Source: Carposina sasakii (lineage: Eukaryota > Arthropoda > Insecta > Lepidoptera > Carposinidae). From it: a stretch of DNA of 64,000 nucleotides. The notes beneath the pieces are model-generated. The model did no database searches. It saw only the letters and a list, made by a program, of their open reading frames with translations, and was not told where the DNA came from. Location of the stretch: NCBI GenBank assembly GCA_014607495.2, contig CP053165.1:4458906-4522905 (forward strand), read 5' to 3'. Below are positions 12,500 through 23,934 of this stretch, piece after piece (within the stretch, counting starts at the first letter, position 1; each line of letters starts with the position of its first letter). The position numbers and the translations under genes are program-made.

Positions 12500-12636
12500 T
12501 GTCTCACTTTGCTCTCTGGTATGCTGGAAGAAATCTCTTGCAGAGATAAGCACGCCTTTGTATGCATTTCTTTTGTAAATTTTCTTTGTATTTTTTGTAA
12601 TGTCTTTGTCTACAATAAAGAATAAGAACTTAACAT
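12500..12636 (+). mobile_element. LINE 3' end fragment
   Basis: The block GCTGGAAGAAATCTCTTGC-AGAGATAAGCACGCCTTTGTA followed by ACAATAAAGAATAAGAA recurs inverted at 52098-52226. It has the form of a non-LTR retrotransposon 3' UTR ending in an AATAAA-like simple tail. Confidence 0.5.
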
Positions 12637-12867
12637 ATTTGTACATTTTCTTTGTCATAAAATTTGCGAAAACTTTTCTGTGTGCAATAAAGCATTAATA
12701 ATACATACATACATACATTATAATCCCGCCTTTATCCCTTACGGGGTAGGCAGAGCACCAAGGGCCGATAGAACCACATGGTGGTTCTATCATAGAACCT
12801 TCAGCCGAATAATAGAAATAAGGCAAAGAAGTAATTTACTTCTTTTCATAAACATAATTATTTACTA

Positions 12868-13488
12868 CTAGTGGCCCGCCCTCGCTTCGCTTCGGTGCAT
12901 ATCAATATATAGCTACAACTTCATATGTAGGTACAGCGGTCTTCGTAAAAATTCCCGTGGGAATTTCGGGAAATCCGTTCTTAGAGCTTCCTTGTAGCCC
13001 TAATCCGATTTCAGCTTCGTATAAATAGCGGTTTTCGTAAAAATTTGAAATTCCCCGTTTGTCCCCTTCCCGTGGGAATTTCGGGAAATCCATTTTTAGT
13101 CCTTCCTCGTTGTCCCCAATGAACATATATACCCGATTTCAGCTTCATATGTATAGCGGTTCTCGTAAAAAATATGAATTCCCGTTTGTCCCCTTTCCGT
13201 GGGAATTTCGGGAAATCCGTTTTTAGACCTTCCTCGTTGTCCCCAATGAACATATATGCCCGTTTTTAGCTTCATATGTATAGCGGTTTTCGTAAAAAAT
13301 ATTAAATTCCCGTTGGTCGCCTTCCTGTGGGAATATCGGGAAATTCTTATAACCTATGACACTCAGCAATAATGTGGCTTTATATTGGTAAAAGAATTTT
13401 TAAAATCGGTTCAGTAGATCCCCAGATTACCCCTTACAATTTAACAAATACCTATACAAACTTTACCTCTTTATAATATTAGTATAGA
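12868..13488 (-). mobile_element. Helitron-like element with 127-bp internal tandem repeats
   Basis: On the minus strand it runs from TCTATACTAATATTATAAAG (A before it) to GGGCGGGCCACTAG (T after it). The inside holds about three units of roughly 127 bp, each with CCCGTGGGAATTTCGGGAAA. The same subfamily, with more units, lies at 47680-48475. Frames that run through the array arise from repetition and are not genes. Confidence 0.65.
12930..13335. repeat. Tandem array, about 127-bp unit, three or so copies
   Basis: TCAGCTTCATATG-like unit starts fall at about 13012, 13140 and 13267, a spacing of 127-128 bp. Each unit contains CGGTTTTCGTAAAAA and the inverted-repeat core TTCCCGTGGGAATTTCGGGA. 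Confidence 0.75.
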
Positions 13489-14574
13489 TGAGTAATTGAT
13501 TTACCCACGTCCAACATCTTCAACGGCTGACGCTTTTCAGGCCCCCAGTTTATGGCACAAAATATTCCTATAGGCACTAAAAAAAAGTTATCAGAACACG
13601 TCAATCACAAACCTACTATCTCGTGATCTTGTTCAATAAATTCCATTTATTTATCCCGCTCTTACTTGCAGAAAGTGAGAGAGACGACTTAATCGAATTC
13701 AATATTGGTTATAGTTGAAGTTAAGAGTAAGCTCGTAAACGCTCCCGGGAGGGTGCTTCACTATTCGCTAACTTCTGTGATTTACTCCTGTTATTTTCGA
13801 AGTTGGGTAGTTCGATACGACTCTCTATACACTAGCAATATAAACCGGTGCTGAGATTTACCAATTGCGGCTTCTGCTGTGCTAGTAAATGTAGAGCGTG
13901 TTCGCAACTTTATAGATTGTCACACGACTACGACTACTGTAAATTTTTGGTGCTAGACCTCGATAAACTGACCTGAGTCAAAATAATAAGTACTGTCTAA
14001 AGAGAAGTTGACGTTGAAGATGAATAGACTTCTATTAAGACAGCTTACGATATCCATAGGGCGTTTTTCCACTAGACGAACACGACCACGGCACGACCTT
14101 TCCAATTAAATAACGAAAAGCCGTGGTTGCGTCGTGGCCTGTGGAAAATCGCCCATACTGAGCTACATTTCCAAGTTTGAGGTACCTAGATTATACAACT
14201 ATCCAACTAAGCGTATCGTCAGTTACTTCCTTCCATATAAATTGGTGGTATACTCAAGTAAATTACAGATCCTTTCTTAATATGAAAAGTAACAACATAA
14301 CCATCGTTTAGTAAACATCTGAACCTGATACATAGGTAAACGTACACGTGGAGCACAAAACACAGGTACCGCGTAAGTCCCAAAAGGTCCTTTATTTTAT
14401 TTACCCATCCATTGAACCTTCAAATCAAACCGGCATCATGCATAAATAAATCAGGATAACCTCACAATTCACGTTGTTCGATACTTTCCAATATGTACGT
14501 GAGACGTAAAGCCTCTGCCCACTGCACCTGAATTCGAATCCGTGAAAAGTCTGAAACTAATGTCAATTAACATT
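13489..14574. other. Intergenic stretch without recognised feature
   Basis: No exon or transposon boundary recognised. A short inverted pair around CACGACCACGGCACGACC and CCGTGGTTGCGTCGTGGCC (14080-14150) may be a small hairpin. Confidence 0.4.
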
Positions 14575-14905
14575 ATCTATCCATGTAACATTAATTGGCG
14601 TCGATATTCGCTACACACTCACCAATGGTAGAGCGAATAGACTCACATGACTAGAAGAACGCGAGAAAATGAAGGTTAAATGTGTTGATGACAAACCGCA
14701 ATGTATTCAATCGAGAAATAATGTTACTTTGGCTAAGGCCCCTGATCTGGTTTTTCATCTCGACTATTGTCTATGATCGTGATCATCAGTAGTCAGATTC
14801 GAGGGCCAGCAGAGCGTGGTGGGTAAGCCCTAGTTGACTATTTAAATTTCTTAATAGTAATGCCTAATTTTAAATGTGAGGTGATGTGGGTCTTCACTAG
14901 AATAC

Positions 14906-15156
14906 ATCAGCTGCTGTTCCTGATGCAGCCAGGAGTTGGGAAAAGTGGTGAAGCAAATAAAGCACTCCGAGCGTCTTGTTCTTAAATATGGTTGTGTCTG
15001 TGACATGCTGCCAGCACAAACACATTCATTACATATGCATATCATTAGGTAAACGCTAAACGATATTGAATATAGAATATTAAGAACAAGACGCTCGGGG
15101 TGCTTTATTTGCTTTCACCACCTTTCCCAACTCCTGGCTGCATCAGGAACAGCTGC
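14906..15156. repeat. Large inverted repeat, about 78-bp arms
   Basis: Arms at 14906-14985 and 15080-15156 are near-perfect reverse complements, for example TGATGCAGCCAGGAGTTGGG against CCCAACTCCTGGCTGCATCA. The loop is about 95 bp. Probably a fold-back MITE, but I could not define its outer ends. Confidence 0.7.
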
Positions 15157-15631
15157 ATCTCCTCCCGTGCATGACCTTAGAGACGACTGAACTCGAGTAT
15201 TCTCTTGGGCGATAAGATAGCTGTCACTTATAATTACATCGTACTCTCCAATGCTAAACATGGCTATGGCTTTATGGTCCTGCAATTCTTTCTATCCCAT
15301 TTCAGGAACACAGGTATATATGTATGTAATTTTAAATATTGGTCAGATTTACGGATAGAACTCGTTTAAGAAATATTACATATCCTACTACACGAATATA
15401 CACGGCTGTTTCAAAAACGATCTCTCAGGGATAAGATGCACAATGGCCCTAAAGATATTCGATGCGGATGAATGGGCACATTTATTGTAGTCAAATTTGT
15501 GCTAACCCTTACGTACGTGAGGAGAAAAACAAAGGTCGTACGTAGAGACAAGGGTCAAATACGACTACGATATTATTATCGGACGCAAGTAATTACTAGC
15601 AAGATCTATTAGTTTACAGTAGATACCTATA

Positions 15632-16014
15632 CATGGTGATTTTTGGTAGTCAACGTTCCCGAAAGCTACGGAATCTCCTCATCATCATGATCATTATTCT
15701 CCATGGAAGCATACCTGGGAAATGGTATTATTTTATTATTATTAAAAAAAGTTGAGTAAATAGACTGCGTTTTTCTGCATAAATGCACATTGACGCGTGT
15801 AGCAAGATTTTTTCACGAGAAATAATTAATATCTGTCTATGCATAAACTAGCATTATAGCATAAACACTGGACACTATAAATTTCACCCGATTAAGTAAT
15901 TAAGTTTTTTTTTAAAAAATACATCGTTTCCCAGCATATTTTTGGCATAAACTTACTTTATTTGATGTATAGAGTACGCACCCTTCGTTAAGGGTGGCAA
16001 CGAAAAAACACCTG
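15632..16014 (+). mobile_element. MITE family 1 copy
   Basis: Starts ACATGGTGATTTTTGGTAG and ends AAAAAAACACCTGTA between TA dinucleotides. A small insertion of ATTATTATT replaces part of the CTGGTTTCC block near 15725. Confidence 0.7.
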
Positions 16015-16017
16015 TAT

Positions 16018-16385
16018 ATAACTATGATGGAGAGAGCTATGCTTGGGATCTCTCTGCGTGATCGATCAGAAATGAGGAGATCCGCAGACGTACAAAGATC
16101 ACCGACATAGCTCAACGGTCCAGTAAGCTGAAGTGGCAATGGGCAGGGCACATAGCTCGAAGAACTGATGGCCGATGGAGTCGGAAAGTTCTAGAGTGGA
16201 TACCACGTATCGGCAAGCGCAGCGTGGGAAGGTCACCCGCGAGGTGGACGGACGACCTGGCCAAGGTCGCGGGCGTCGGTTGGATGCAGGCGGCTTCTGA
16301 CCGGTCGGAGTGGAGGTTGTTGGGGGAGGCCTATGTCCAACAGTGGATTTCTCAGGGCTGTAAATGATGATGATGAATGATGATA
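16018..16385 (+). pseudogene. Remnant of RTE-type LINE reverse transcriptase, C-terminal end and tail
   Basis: Translation gives the C-terminal signature of lepidopteran endonuclease-reverse transcriptase ORFs: LKWQWAGHIARRTDGRW, then GRSPARWTDDLAKVAG, then [10 protein letters not shown]. One base is missing near 16061 (the frame changes between CGTGATCGA and AGAAATGAGGAG), so the frame is broken. The tail ends in (GATGAT)n. Everything upstream in the LINE is missing. Confidence 0.8.
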
Positions 16386-16757
16386 TAACTACAAATGAAG
16401 CAGATAGGTAAAAACTGCAGCACTAAATCTACTAGAATTATTTTAGTATGATATTACATAATTTCCTCCGCAAACCTATATTTTACGTGTGACGTCAGCA
16501 AGTGACCATTCCAGGCTACTTAAGTGCTCTTTTTCGGTTGATAGATGACCCTGCTGATATAAACGCGTTTGAGGATACTGTGGTACTGACAAAATGGCCA
16601 CTTCTGCCAGAAGTCTGAAAAATGTCGTTAAGGACTTCTTAAGGCTCTATTTAAATAATAGACCTCTATTAATCTTAAGACTCTGATTGCGAAGAGAACT
16701 TTTTACCGTCTCAATAAATATATTATTTTGTTACCTCTTCATACTTTATTTACTCAA

Positions 16758-17135
16758 CCAGTGGACGCCCGCGACTCCGTCCGTGTGGACTACAGAAAAA
16801 ACAAAATGGAAATTGTGAGGAAATTGTGAATGAATTGCGAAATTGTGTGTGTCGAAAATGTCGGGGATAAAAACATTTTCCCGGTATAAAAAGCCTATAT
16901 ATTAAGTGGGACCTATCACAATATATTCCTGAAAACTGCATCGAAATCGGTTCAGCTGTTTCTGAGATTAGCGTGCACAAACGCACAGACAAACCGACAA
17001 ACAGACAAAAATTCCAAAAATAATTATTTTGTTTACTATAATATATATTCTAATATACTATAATAATAATAATAATTTTTCTCATATATCTTCCATGTAC
17101 AGACAGCGATCCATTATATTTTTATTATATATATA
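16758..17135 (-). mobile_element. Helitron-like element, abutted by a MITE
   Basis: The 3' terminus CTGG (a CTRR form, followed by T on the minus strand) and hairpin lie at 16758. The inside matches the uninterrupted copy at 61524-61837 in inverse orientation, up to ATCCATTATATTTTTATTAT. A MITE family 1 copy begins at 17136, at or near its 5' end. Confidence 0.6.
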
Positions 17136-17483
17136 CAGGCTGATTTTTGGTCTTCAACATTCCCGAAAACTACGGAATCTCCTCATCATCACGATCATTT
17201 TTCTCCATGGAAGCATACCTGGGAAGTGTCTGGTTTCTAAGATATTAGGGTCCAAAGTTGTAGGGCACATAGACGCGCGTAGCAGGATTTTTTCACGAAA
17301 AATAATTAATATCTGTCTATAAAAAAAACTAACATAAACACTAGACACTATAAATTTCGCACGATTAAGGAATCATTTTTTTTTTATTTTTTTTTTCCCA
17401 GCATTTTTTTTGCCATAAACTTACTTTATTTGATGAATAGAGTACGTACCCTTCGTTAATGGTGGCCACAAAAAAACATCCTG
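17136..17483 (+). mobile_element. MITE family 1 copy
   Basis: CAGGCTGATTTTTGGTCTTC to AAAAAAACATCCTG, flanked by TA. The middle lacks the GAGTAAATAGACTGCG block present in other copies, so it carries an internal deletion of about 30 bp. Confidence 0.7.
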
Positions 17484-17485
17484 TA

Positions 17486-17717
17486 TAGCAATAGTACCCA
17501 AAATATTGATTTTTGGAATTTTTGTCTGTGCGTTTGTGCACGCTAATCTCGGAAACGGCTGAACTGATTTCGATGCAGTTTTCAGGAATATATTGTGATA
17601 GGTCCCACTTAACTTTATAGGCTACTTTTTGTCCCGGGAAAATGTTTTTATTCCGGATAATTTTGACATTTTGTTTTTTCTGTAGTCCACGCGGACGGAG
17701 TCGCGGGCGTCCAGTAG
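17486..17717 (+). mobile_element. Helitron-like element, 5' part missing
   Basis: Matches 61605-61837 in the same orientation, from AATAGTACCCAAAA to GCGGGCGTCCAGTAG. It preserves the un-interrupted sequence CAGGAATATATTGTGA at 17583-17598, which serves as an empty-site reference for the MITE at 55201. Confidence 0.6.
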
Positions 17718-17754
17718 TATATAATATAGAAGAAGATTAAAAGCATACCACCTA

Positions 17755-18115
17755 CATATGATGATCTCCGACCGTATTTCGGCCAAGGCGTCCAATCTCT
17801 ACGGAGATTGGCCAGGTACGCAGGAGATATTTATAATGCACAAGTGTGTGCGCAAACATAGATGCACTCTCTATTCCGTTACTCTTATAATCCGATGGGA
17901 CGGAAAGCTGACAACGACCGGAGAGAGATTAGGCACAGGACCAACGGTTTTACGTGCTTTCCGAGGCACGAGATAAGTGACAAGTTTACAACATTAAAAT
18001 CTGTACATGAAATAAATTCATTGGTACAGGCCCGTGACTGGGATCGAACTTACACCTCCCGCTTGGAAGGTGCACGTCTTAACCACTGGGCTATCACCGC
18101 TAGTTGGGAGTACGG
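17755..18115 (-). mobile_element. tRNA-headed SINE
   Basis: On the minus strand the head carries an A-box-like TAGCCCAGTGGTTAAG and a B box AAGTTCGATCCC, both near 18030-18100. The body continues to about 17755 with a block containing GGAGATTGGACGCC-like and TCCGATGGGACGG words. A diverged relative lies at 5240-5470. Confidence 0.65.
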
Positions 18116-18188
18116 CAAAGTACCTACTATATAAAGTTCATGCAGACGAAATTTCCGACCACAGCTAGTAAGTTACATACATATAATA

Positions 18189-18570
18189 CAGGATGATTTT
18201 TGGTCGTCAACGTTTCCGAAAACTACGGAATCTCCTCATCATCACGATCATTTTTCTCCATGGAAGCATACCTGGGAAGTGTCTGGTTTCCAAAATATTA
18301 GGGTCCAAAGTTGAGTAAATAGACTGCGTTTTTCTGCATAAATGCACATAGACGCGCGTAGCAGGATTTTTTCACGAAAAATAATTAATATCTGTCTATA
18401 AAAAAACTAACATAAACACTAGACACTATAAATTTCGCACGATCAAGGAATTTAAAAAAAAATTTCAAAAAAAAATTTTTTTTTCCCAGCATTTTTTTGG
18501 CATAAACTTACTTTATTTTATGTATAGAATACGTACCCTTCGTTAAAGGTGGCCACAAAAAAACACCCTG
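18189..18570 (+). mobile_element. MITE family 1 copy, well preserved
   Basis: CAGGATGATTTTTGGTCGTC to AAAAAAACACCCTG with TA on both sides. It is nearly identical over long stretches to the copies at 46371 and 55201, so insertion is recent. A MITE family 2 copy starts four bases after its end. Confidence 0.8.
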
Positions 18571-18574
18571 TATA

Positions 18575-18823
18575 CAGGGTTGTGTTCCCGAAATGGGATA
18601 GCCAGAACTATGTATAGTACTTGTATGATCATTCCTGAATTGTTTAAGAATTCTACTTACATACTATCTGATAAAATAAACAGTCGAGTCTAAAATTTTG
18701 TCGATAAATCTCTATAGTGAGCCATTTACCTAGGATTTCACTTATTTATTTATTTATTCAGTAAATCCTAATACGAGTACTAAATACAACGCTTAACATA
18801 CCCCTTCTGTTTCATACACCCTG
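18575..18823 (+). mobile_element. MITE family 2 copy, back to back with a family 1 copy
   Basis: Starts CAGGGTTGTGTTCCC and ends GCTTAACATACCCCTTCTG...CACCCTG between TA dinucleotides. The inside contains ATAAACAGTCGAGTCTAAAA and CTCTATAGTGAGCCATTTAC, as in other family 2 copies. A (TTTA)n-containing block is inserted near 18740-18790. Confidence 0.6.
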
Positions 18824-20143
18824 TACAAATCGCCTACGGATAATAATCACTCTCGCAAACGTATCTCTATAACGCTATAAATCGGATAGAAAGTAACTGT
18901 AAGTAGCTAAAAGTATCACATTACTGTGTAATCCAGGAGCCCGTAGCCCGGAGCCGGGAGCTCGGAGTCTAGGACTACCGCGTCATTTAACACGGACTCG
19001 TTACGGGGAGAGCTCGTAAGTCTTGGGAAATGGTAGGGCTGGCATAAAATTTGCTATATTTTTCGATATTTTTTATGCGTAAATCAGCACACCAATATTT
19101 TTTCTTTGTATTTACTAATTACTTTATAAAAAAAATAAAGCACCACCTCATATCTAACAGTATCGTTAAGGGGTTTCGAGAGGTGGGGCAGCAGGCAGCG
19201 CCTCCCTTGTTGACAAGATAGTTTGAAAACCACTCATACTCACACTAGTGACTATGGGCAAAAAACCCACTATACTGTCGTTTTTATTTCTGCAAATAAG
19301 AATTATTTATTATTCACGCCATTTTTTTTACTATTACTCGTATGACTCTTTAGAAAAACAACAATGTAGGTATTAACCTCATCAAAAAGTATCTCAATTA
19401 TATTACTAAATATCTGAAACATATGGATATTGCAATAATTTGCTAACCCTACCCATCTCATCGGCCTCAGTGGTGACGGTATATGGCTATTTATTAGATT
19501 TAGGCTGTAAGAAGCATATGAACTGGCCTCCGAATTCACTATGCCGCCGATTTCTTTACCAGCTTTCAGTAACTGTAATCAATTTTGACTCCCGCATTCC
19601 CTACAAGCCCACAAGCCATGCGCCAGTTTCTTTGATTGCTTATTTTTAAATTTAAAAAAAAACACACTTAAAGGTTTAATAAACGGTGAAATTTCCGTAG
19701 ACCTAACCACAGTACTGAAGTTATCTGCTATTCTTGTAAATAGGTAAGTGAAAAGGGAGTATCAATGAGATACTTACTTCTCCTAACCTTTTTGGGTGGA
19801 ACGTGATAAATATGTTATGCTATAAGTACTCGTAGAATAATTTCGTAGAGTTTTCACGCAACAATACACAAATCAATTAACACTTTTCACAGACGATGTA
19901 CCACCTAATTCAGTAGGATAGGAGGCAAATAAGGCCTCGATCATCCCTTCCCCCGGGACCGACAGGATTCCATTATCTTTACCTCTCTATGTGTCTGTCA
20001 GAGGAATTAGAAGATAATCGAGAGATAAATAGATGAGAAAGAAAATGTTACGATACCTAATTAGGCGCGGAAAATATTGTAGATGGAACTGTGTAACTGT
20101 TTGTTATAAAACTACTACCTACTTTTATTGTAGCTTATTCTTA
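18824..20143. other. Intergenic stretch, few features
   Basis: A GC-rich run GGAGCCCGTAGCCCGGAGCC sits at 18938-18957. Around 19190-19220 there is a remnant similar to the LINE/SINE tail (GGCAGCGCCTCCC-TTGTTGACAA). No coding exon recognised. Confidence 0.4.
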
Positions 20144-20341
20144 TTAGTGGACGCCCGCGATTCCGACCGCATAGTGCAGATAAAAACAAAATGTCATTTT
20201 TTTTCCGCGTGAAAATATTTTTGAGGGATAAGCCTATGTTCTTACTCAGGCTTCAAAGTATGTACCTAGTACAAACAGTAGTTTTGGCGTAAAAGCGCGA
20301 AAGACAGAATTAATTGTGCTTTTAATTTAATAATGTTAGTA
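20144..20341 (-). mobile_element. Short Helitron-like element
   Basis: The 3' terminus on the minus strand is CGGGCGTCCACTAA (a CTRR form) and the 5' side ends near a TAATGTTAGTAA block. The interior is deleted compared with the other copies. Confidence 0.45.
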
Positions 20342-21193
20342 AGGAAATAGTAACATTGTATTTTTAGCAATATCTCTAATCCAGTCTTTATAATGTGCTA
20401 CATACACATAGTGGTTATCATGAAGGAGATGTAATTAATACGTGATAATTATAGCAAAACCGCTGTTTATTTTTTGTCAAGCGTGACCGCGACGCTCCAT
20501 CTTCACCATCGATAGGAACAGTGCCAGCTTATTGATTTTAATCTAAAGCTCAATAATTCCATAAAAATTTTAACAAAGTATAGATTTTTCAGATCCAACA
20601 ACTGCACATCAATATGAATATAACTCAATTTTTATCAAATAGACTCGATAAAGATAGACTTATTCATTCAGTACAGTCGAAGCAAGAATATAAAGAGCTT
20701 CCGAAAGCCACTAGGCGAGGTAAAATATTGTGGTAACCACGGAGCTGAGACTTTTACAAACCTTCCCAGTGCCCAAATTAAATTAAAATGATTAAACGAG
20801 GCTTCTCAAACTAAGTCCACACGTCTAGTACCTATTCCCGCTAGTAGGTAGGTAAGAAACCATTGTGAAACAGGAACCATACTACCATAAAATTTTAATA
20901 GGTAGATATTTTATATCGGTACAAAAACCAAAATATCATCGATATTATGATGTAGGAATAGTTTCTAGGTATCTACCTATTACTATATACCAAGAAAATA
21001 AAACCTTATTGTATATCAATGATTCATTGTACTCGTATATAAGGTCTATCCAAAATTAGTGATTATCTTTTCACAAGACACTAGGTAGGTAAAAAGAAAC
21101 AACTTTCACTATGGGACCAACTCCGAAATATTGAAACAAAAATCAACTGTGCCATACAATCTCGAATAATTACTGCACTGAAATGTATGGAAC
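20342..21193. other. Intergenic stretch without recognised feature
   Basis: AT-rich. Short frames near 20865-21059 have no motif and unremarkable composition. Confidence 0.4.
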
Positions 21194-21199
21194 AGCTGA

Positions 21200-23928
21200 T
21201 TTTTTTTTTCAATATTTTATTTAATATATTTATAATTATAATGTTTATTTGCTCAAATATGTGTATATATACATGTTATTATTTGTATTTACAGCAAGCG
21301 TTCTACATATTTCGTCATATCTGACATGCAAATTTTTATTCCATACAATTTAACATCAAGCAGGCATTAGTTAGTTTAATAAATTCTAATAAAAAATGTC
21401 AATCTAACAATAAATAACAACAGAAATTCAATATGTCAATAACTACTATTTCAATGTCAATATCAAAATTTAAATTTACCATTCAATAATAGAAATATGC
21501 TAATTCCATACATAATAGGCATGTCCACAATTTCATATAAATTTTCTATCAAATTTCGAAGAAAGAAATTCATTAACAGAGTAATATACATCGTTAAGTA
21601 ATAACTCTGTAAGCTGACTCTTAAATAAATATATATTATCAATCTTACATAGTTTTGCAGGCAGTTTGTTGTAAATCCTAGGAAACATACCAAACACGCT
21701 ATTATTAAACATTGCAGATTTACAGTGCGGCATGCATATCTTATGTTTGTTTCGTTCTCCTTTTAGCTTACAAAATGAGTCTAAATTATTTTTAACATGC
21801 ATTGCAATCTCCAAGATGTACATGCATGGGAGTGGCAATATGTTTAAACTTTTAAAATAAGGTCTGCAACTGTCCGTTTGCTTTAGGTTAGCCATTGCTC
21901 TAATACACCTTTTTTGAGACTTGAATATAATGTCTTTGTCAGTTGAGTTACCCCAAAAAATAACTCCATATCGCATTGTTGATGCGACATATGCATGATA
22001 TGCTGTTAGAACCGCTGACTGGTTTACAACCTTTGTCAACATTCGTATCGCGTATGAGAACGAATTAATTTTTTTGCTTGTTATTTCAATGTGGGCCTTC
22101 CAATTCAAGTTACTGTCAATATTTAACCCCAAAAATTTTGTAACGGCAATTTTATGAATATTTTTATTATTATAATTAATGTCAAGTTTGTTGCATATTA
22201 CTTTCCGATTATTAAATGTCATTATTTGTGTTTTGTCAAAGTTAATTAATAGATTATTTGAGCTCGTCCAGTGTACTATATTTTTTAATGTCTTATTAAT
22301 CTCTTGTTCAAAAGTATTTATGTCATTTCCCACGAAAATTACAGTGCTGTCGTCAGCAAATAGCGACATTGGGTGATTAGTTATTTTGGGAAAGTCGTTA
22401 ATGTATAGAATAAACAAAAGTGGACCCAAAACACTACCTTGTGGAACGCCATAGCGTACCTGTTTAGTATCAGACATATATTTGACTTCAGTTCTAGTAT
22501 TTAAACAAATTCTGGTTACTAGGGTTGCCTGCGACCTTCCCATTAAATACGACTTCATTAATTGAAGAGTGTTACCACGAACACCATATGCGCTCAACTT
22601 GTTTAATAGAATGGTATGGTCCACGTAATCGAAGGCTTTTGTAAGATCCATATATAAAGCACAGACAGGCTTGTTGTTATCTATACCTGTCATGACATGT
22701 CCCAAAAATTTAAGGATGGCACCATTTATATTCTTGTTTTTCCTAAATCCTGTCTGTTCATTTGCTAATATACTATACTTTTCAAAGTAGTCATATAGCG
22801 AGTTGTGTATTACCTTCTCAAAGATTTTTGAGAAGACAGGATTTAGTGCTACTGGTCTGTAGCAATTTAAATCATGTTTATCGTTTTTTTGAAAATAGGT
22901 TTTATTATGGCCTTTTTAAGTTTATCAGGAAAAACTCCGTTTTCAATAGCTATATTTATTATATGGCTAAGAACGGCTGATATCTGAATTGCTACGTATT
23001 TGATTACTTTTGTGGAGATGTCGTCATACCCCGTACTATTGCTATCTTTTAAATTCTTAATTATATTAAATATGTCAATTGGTGTGGTCGGTCTAATAAA
23101 AACAGAATTACTTATATTAAATGTCAATGGTTTATATTTTAAGTTAGAAAATGGTTTAACCAGGTCAATAAAGAAATTATTAAATGTTTGTGCTATTTCA
23201 CTAGGATTGTCTATTATTTTGTTTTTCATTATGATTTTTTCAATATTTTGTTGGGGGACATTATACTTGTAACTGTTGATAATCTTCCATGTAGCTCTGG
23301 CTTTATTTGGATTATTTTTTATAAAATAATCATTTTGGGACTTTTGCGTTGATTTTATGATGACACGCAATTTTTTATGGTAATTCTTAAATATTGACTT
23401 GTTTTCCACAGTTGGTGATTTCCTATACTTCCAGAGCAGTAACCTTTTCTTCCTACAACAATTCCTAATACCCTTCGAAACCCATCTTGGCCGCTTGTGT
23501 ACTGATATTTTCACTTTGTTAATCGGAAAGCAAAGGTCATAAAACATCTTGAAATTATCATAAAACAAATTAAAAGATTCATTTGTGTCTAATGATTTAA
23601 AAGATTCACTGAAGCTTAGTGCTTCTATACAGTGCCTAAATTTCTTAAGGTTGCAATCGCCATAGTCCCTTCTATCGATATACCAATACAAGATTCTACA
23701 CTTTTGCTGAACAGGGCAGTTAAGAATCTGAGCAGTATGGTCTGATAGTGCTAATTCCAAAATTTCACTGCTACATCCCCTGATTTTATGAATAAAATGA
23801 TCAATGCATTTTTGACTGCTGATTCGGGTGGGCTGGTTTAATTCAAATTTAAGGTCGTATTGCGATATGATTCCAGTGAACAGCCTTAATTCTTTACTTG
23901 CCACTTGTTATCGTACAGTTTATCGTCA
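21200..23928 (-). mobile_element. 5'-truncated non-LTR retrotransposon (CR1/Jockey-type)
   Basis: On the minus strand a 5'-truncated coding region (23904-21533) is followed by about 330 bp of 3' UTR and a poly(A) tract, seen as a T10 run at 21200-21209. A 6-bp sequence AGCTGA lies just outside the tail (21194-21199) and again at 23929-23934, a possible but weak target duplication. Truncation removes ORF1 and most of the endonuclease domain. One frameshift breaks the remaining ORF. Confidence 0.8.
21533..23904 (-). pseudogene. Frameshifted endonuclease/reverse-transcriptase ORF of the LINE
   Basis: The N-terminal part (23904-22867) holds the end of an apurinic-like endonuclease domain, with the LSDH motif, and the connection to the RT fingers ending KPIFKK. 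The second part (about 22890-21533) holds the polymerase: MDLTKAFDYVDH, GVPQGSVLGPLLF, the catalytic FADDST box, and NFDKTQ. The two frames are continuous except at an A7 run near 22887-22893, where one missing base explains the shift. A stop codon sits immediately upstream of 23904, consistent with 5' truncation. About 790 codons remain. Everything after the shift is open to the TGA, so decay is slight and the insertion is young. It cannot encode a working polymerase as it stands. Confidence 0.88.
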
Positions 23929-23934
23929 AGCTGA

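Noticed and set aside
12902..13253. Overlapping minus-strand frames of 74-80 codons with repeated peptide segments
   Set aside because: They run through the 127-bp tandem repeat of a Helitron-like element; the repeated peptides mirror the DNA repeat and no start context or motif supports a gene.
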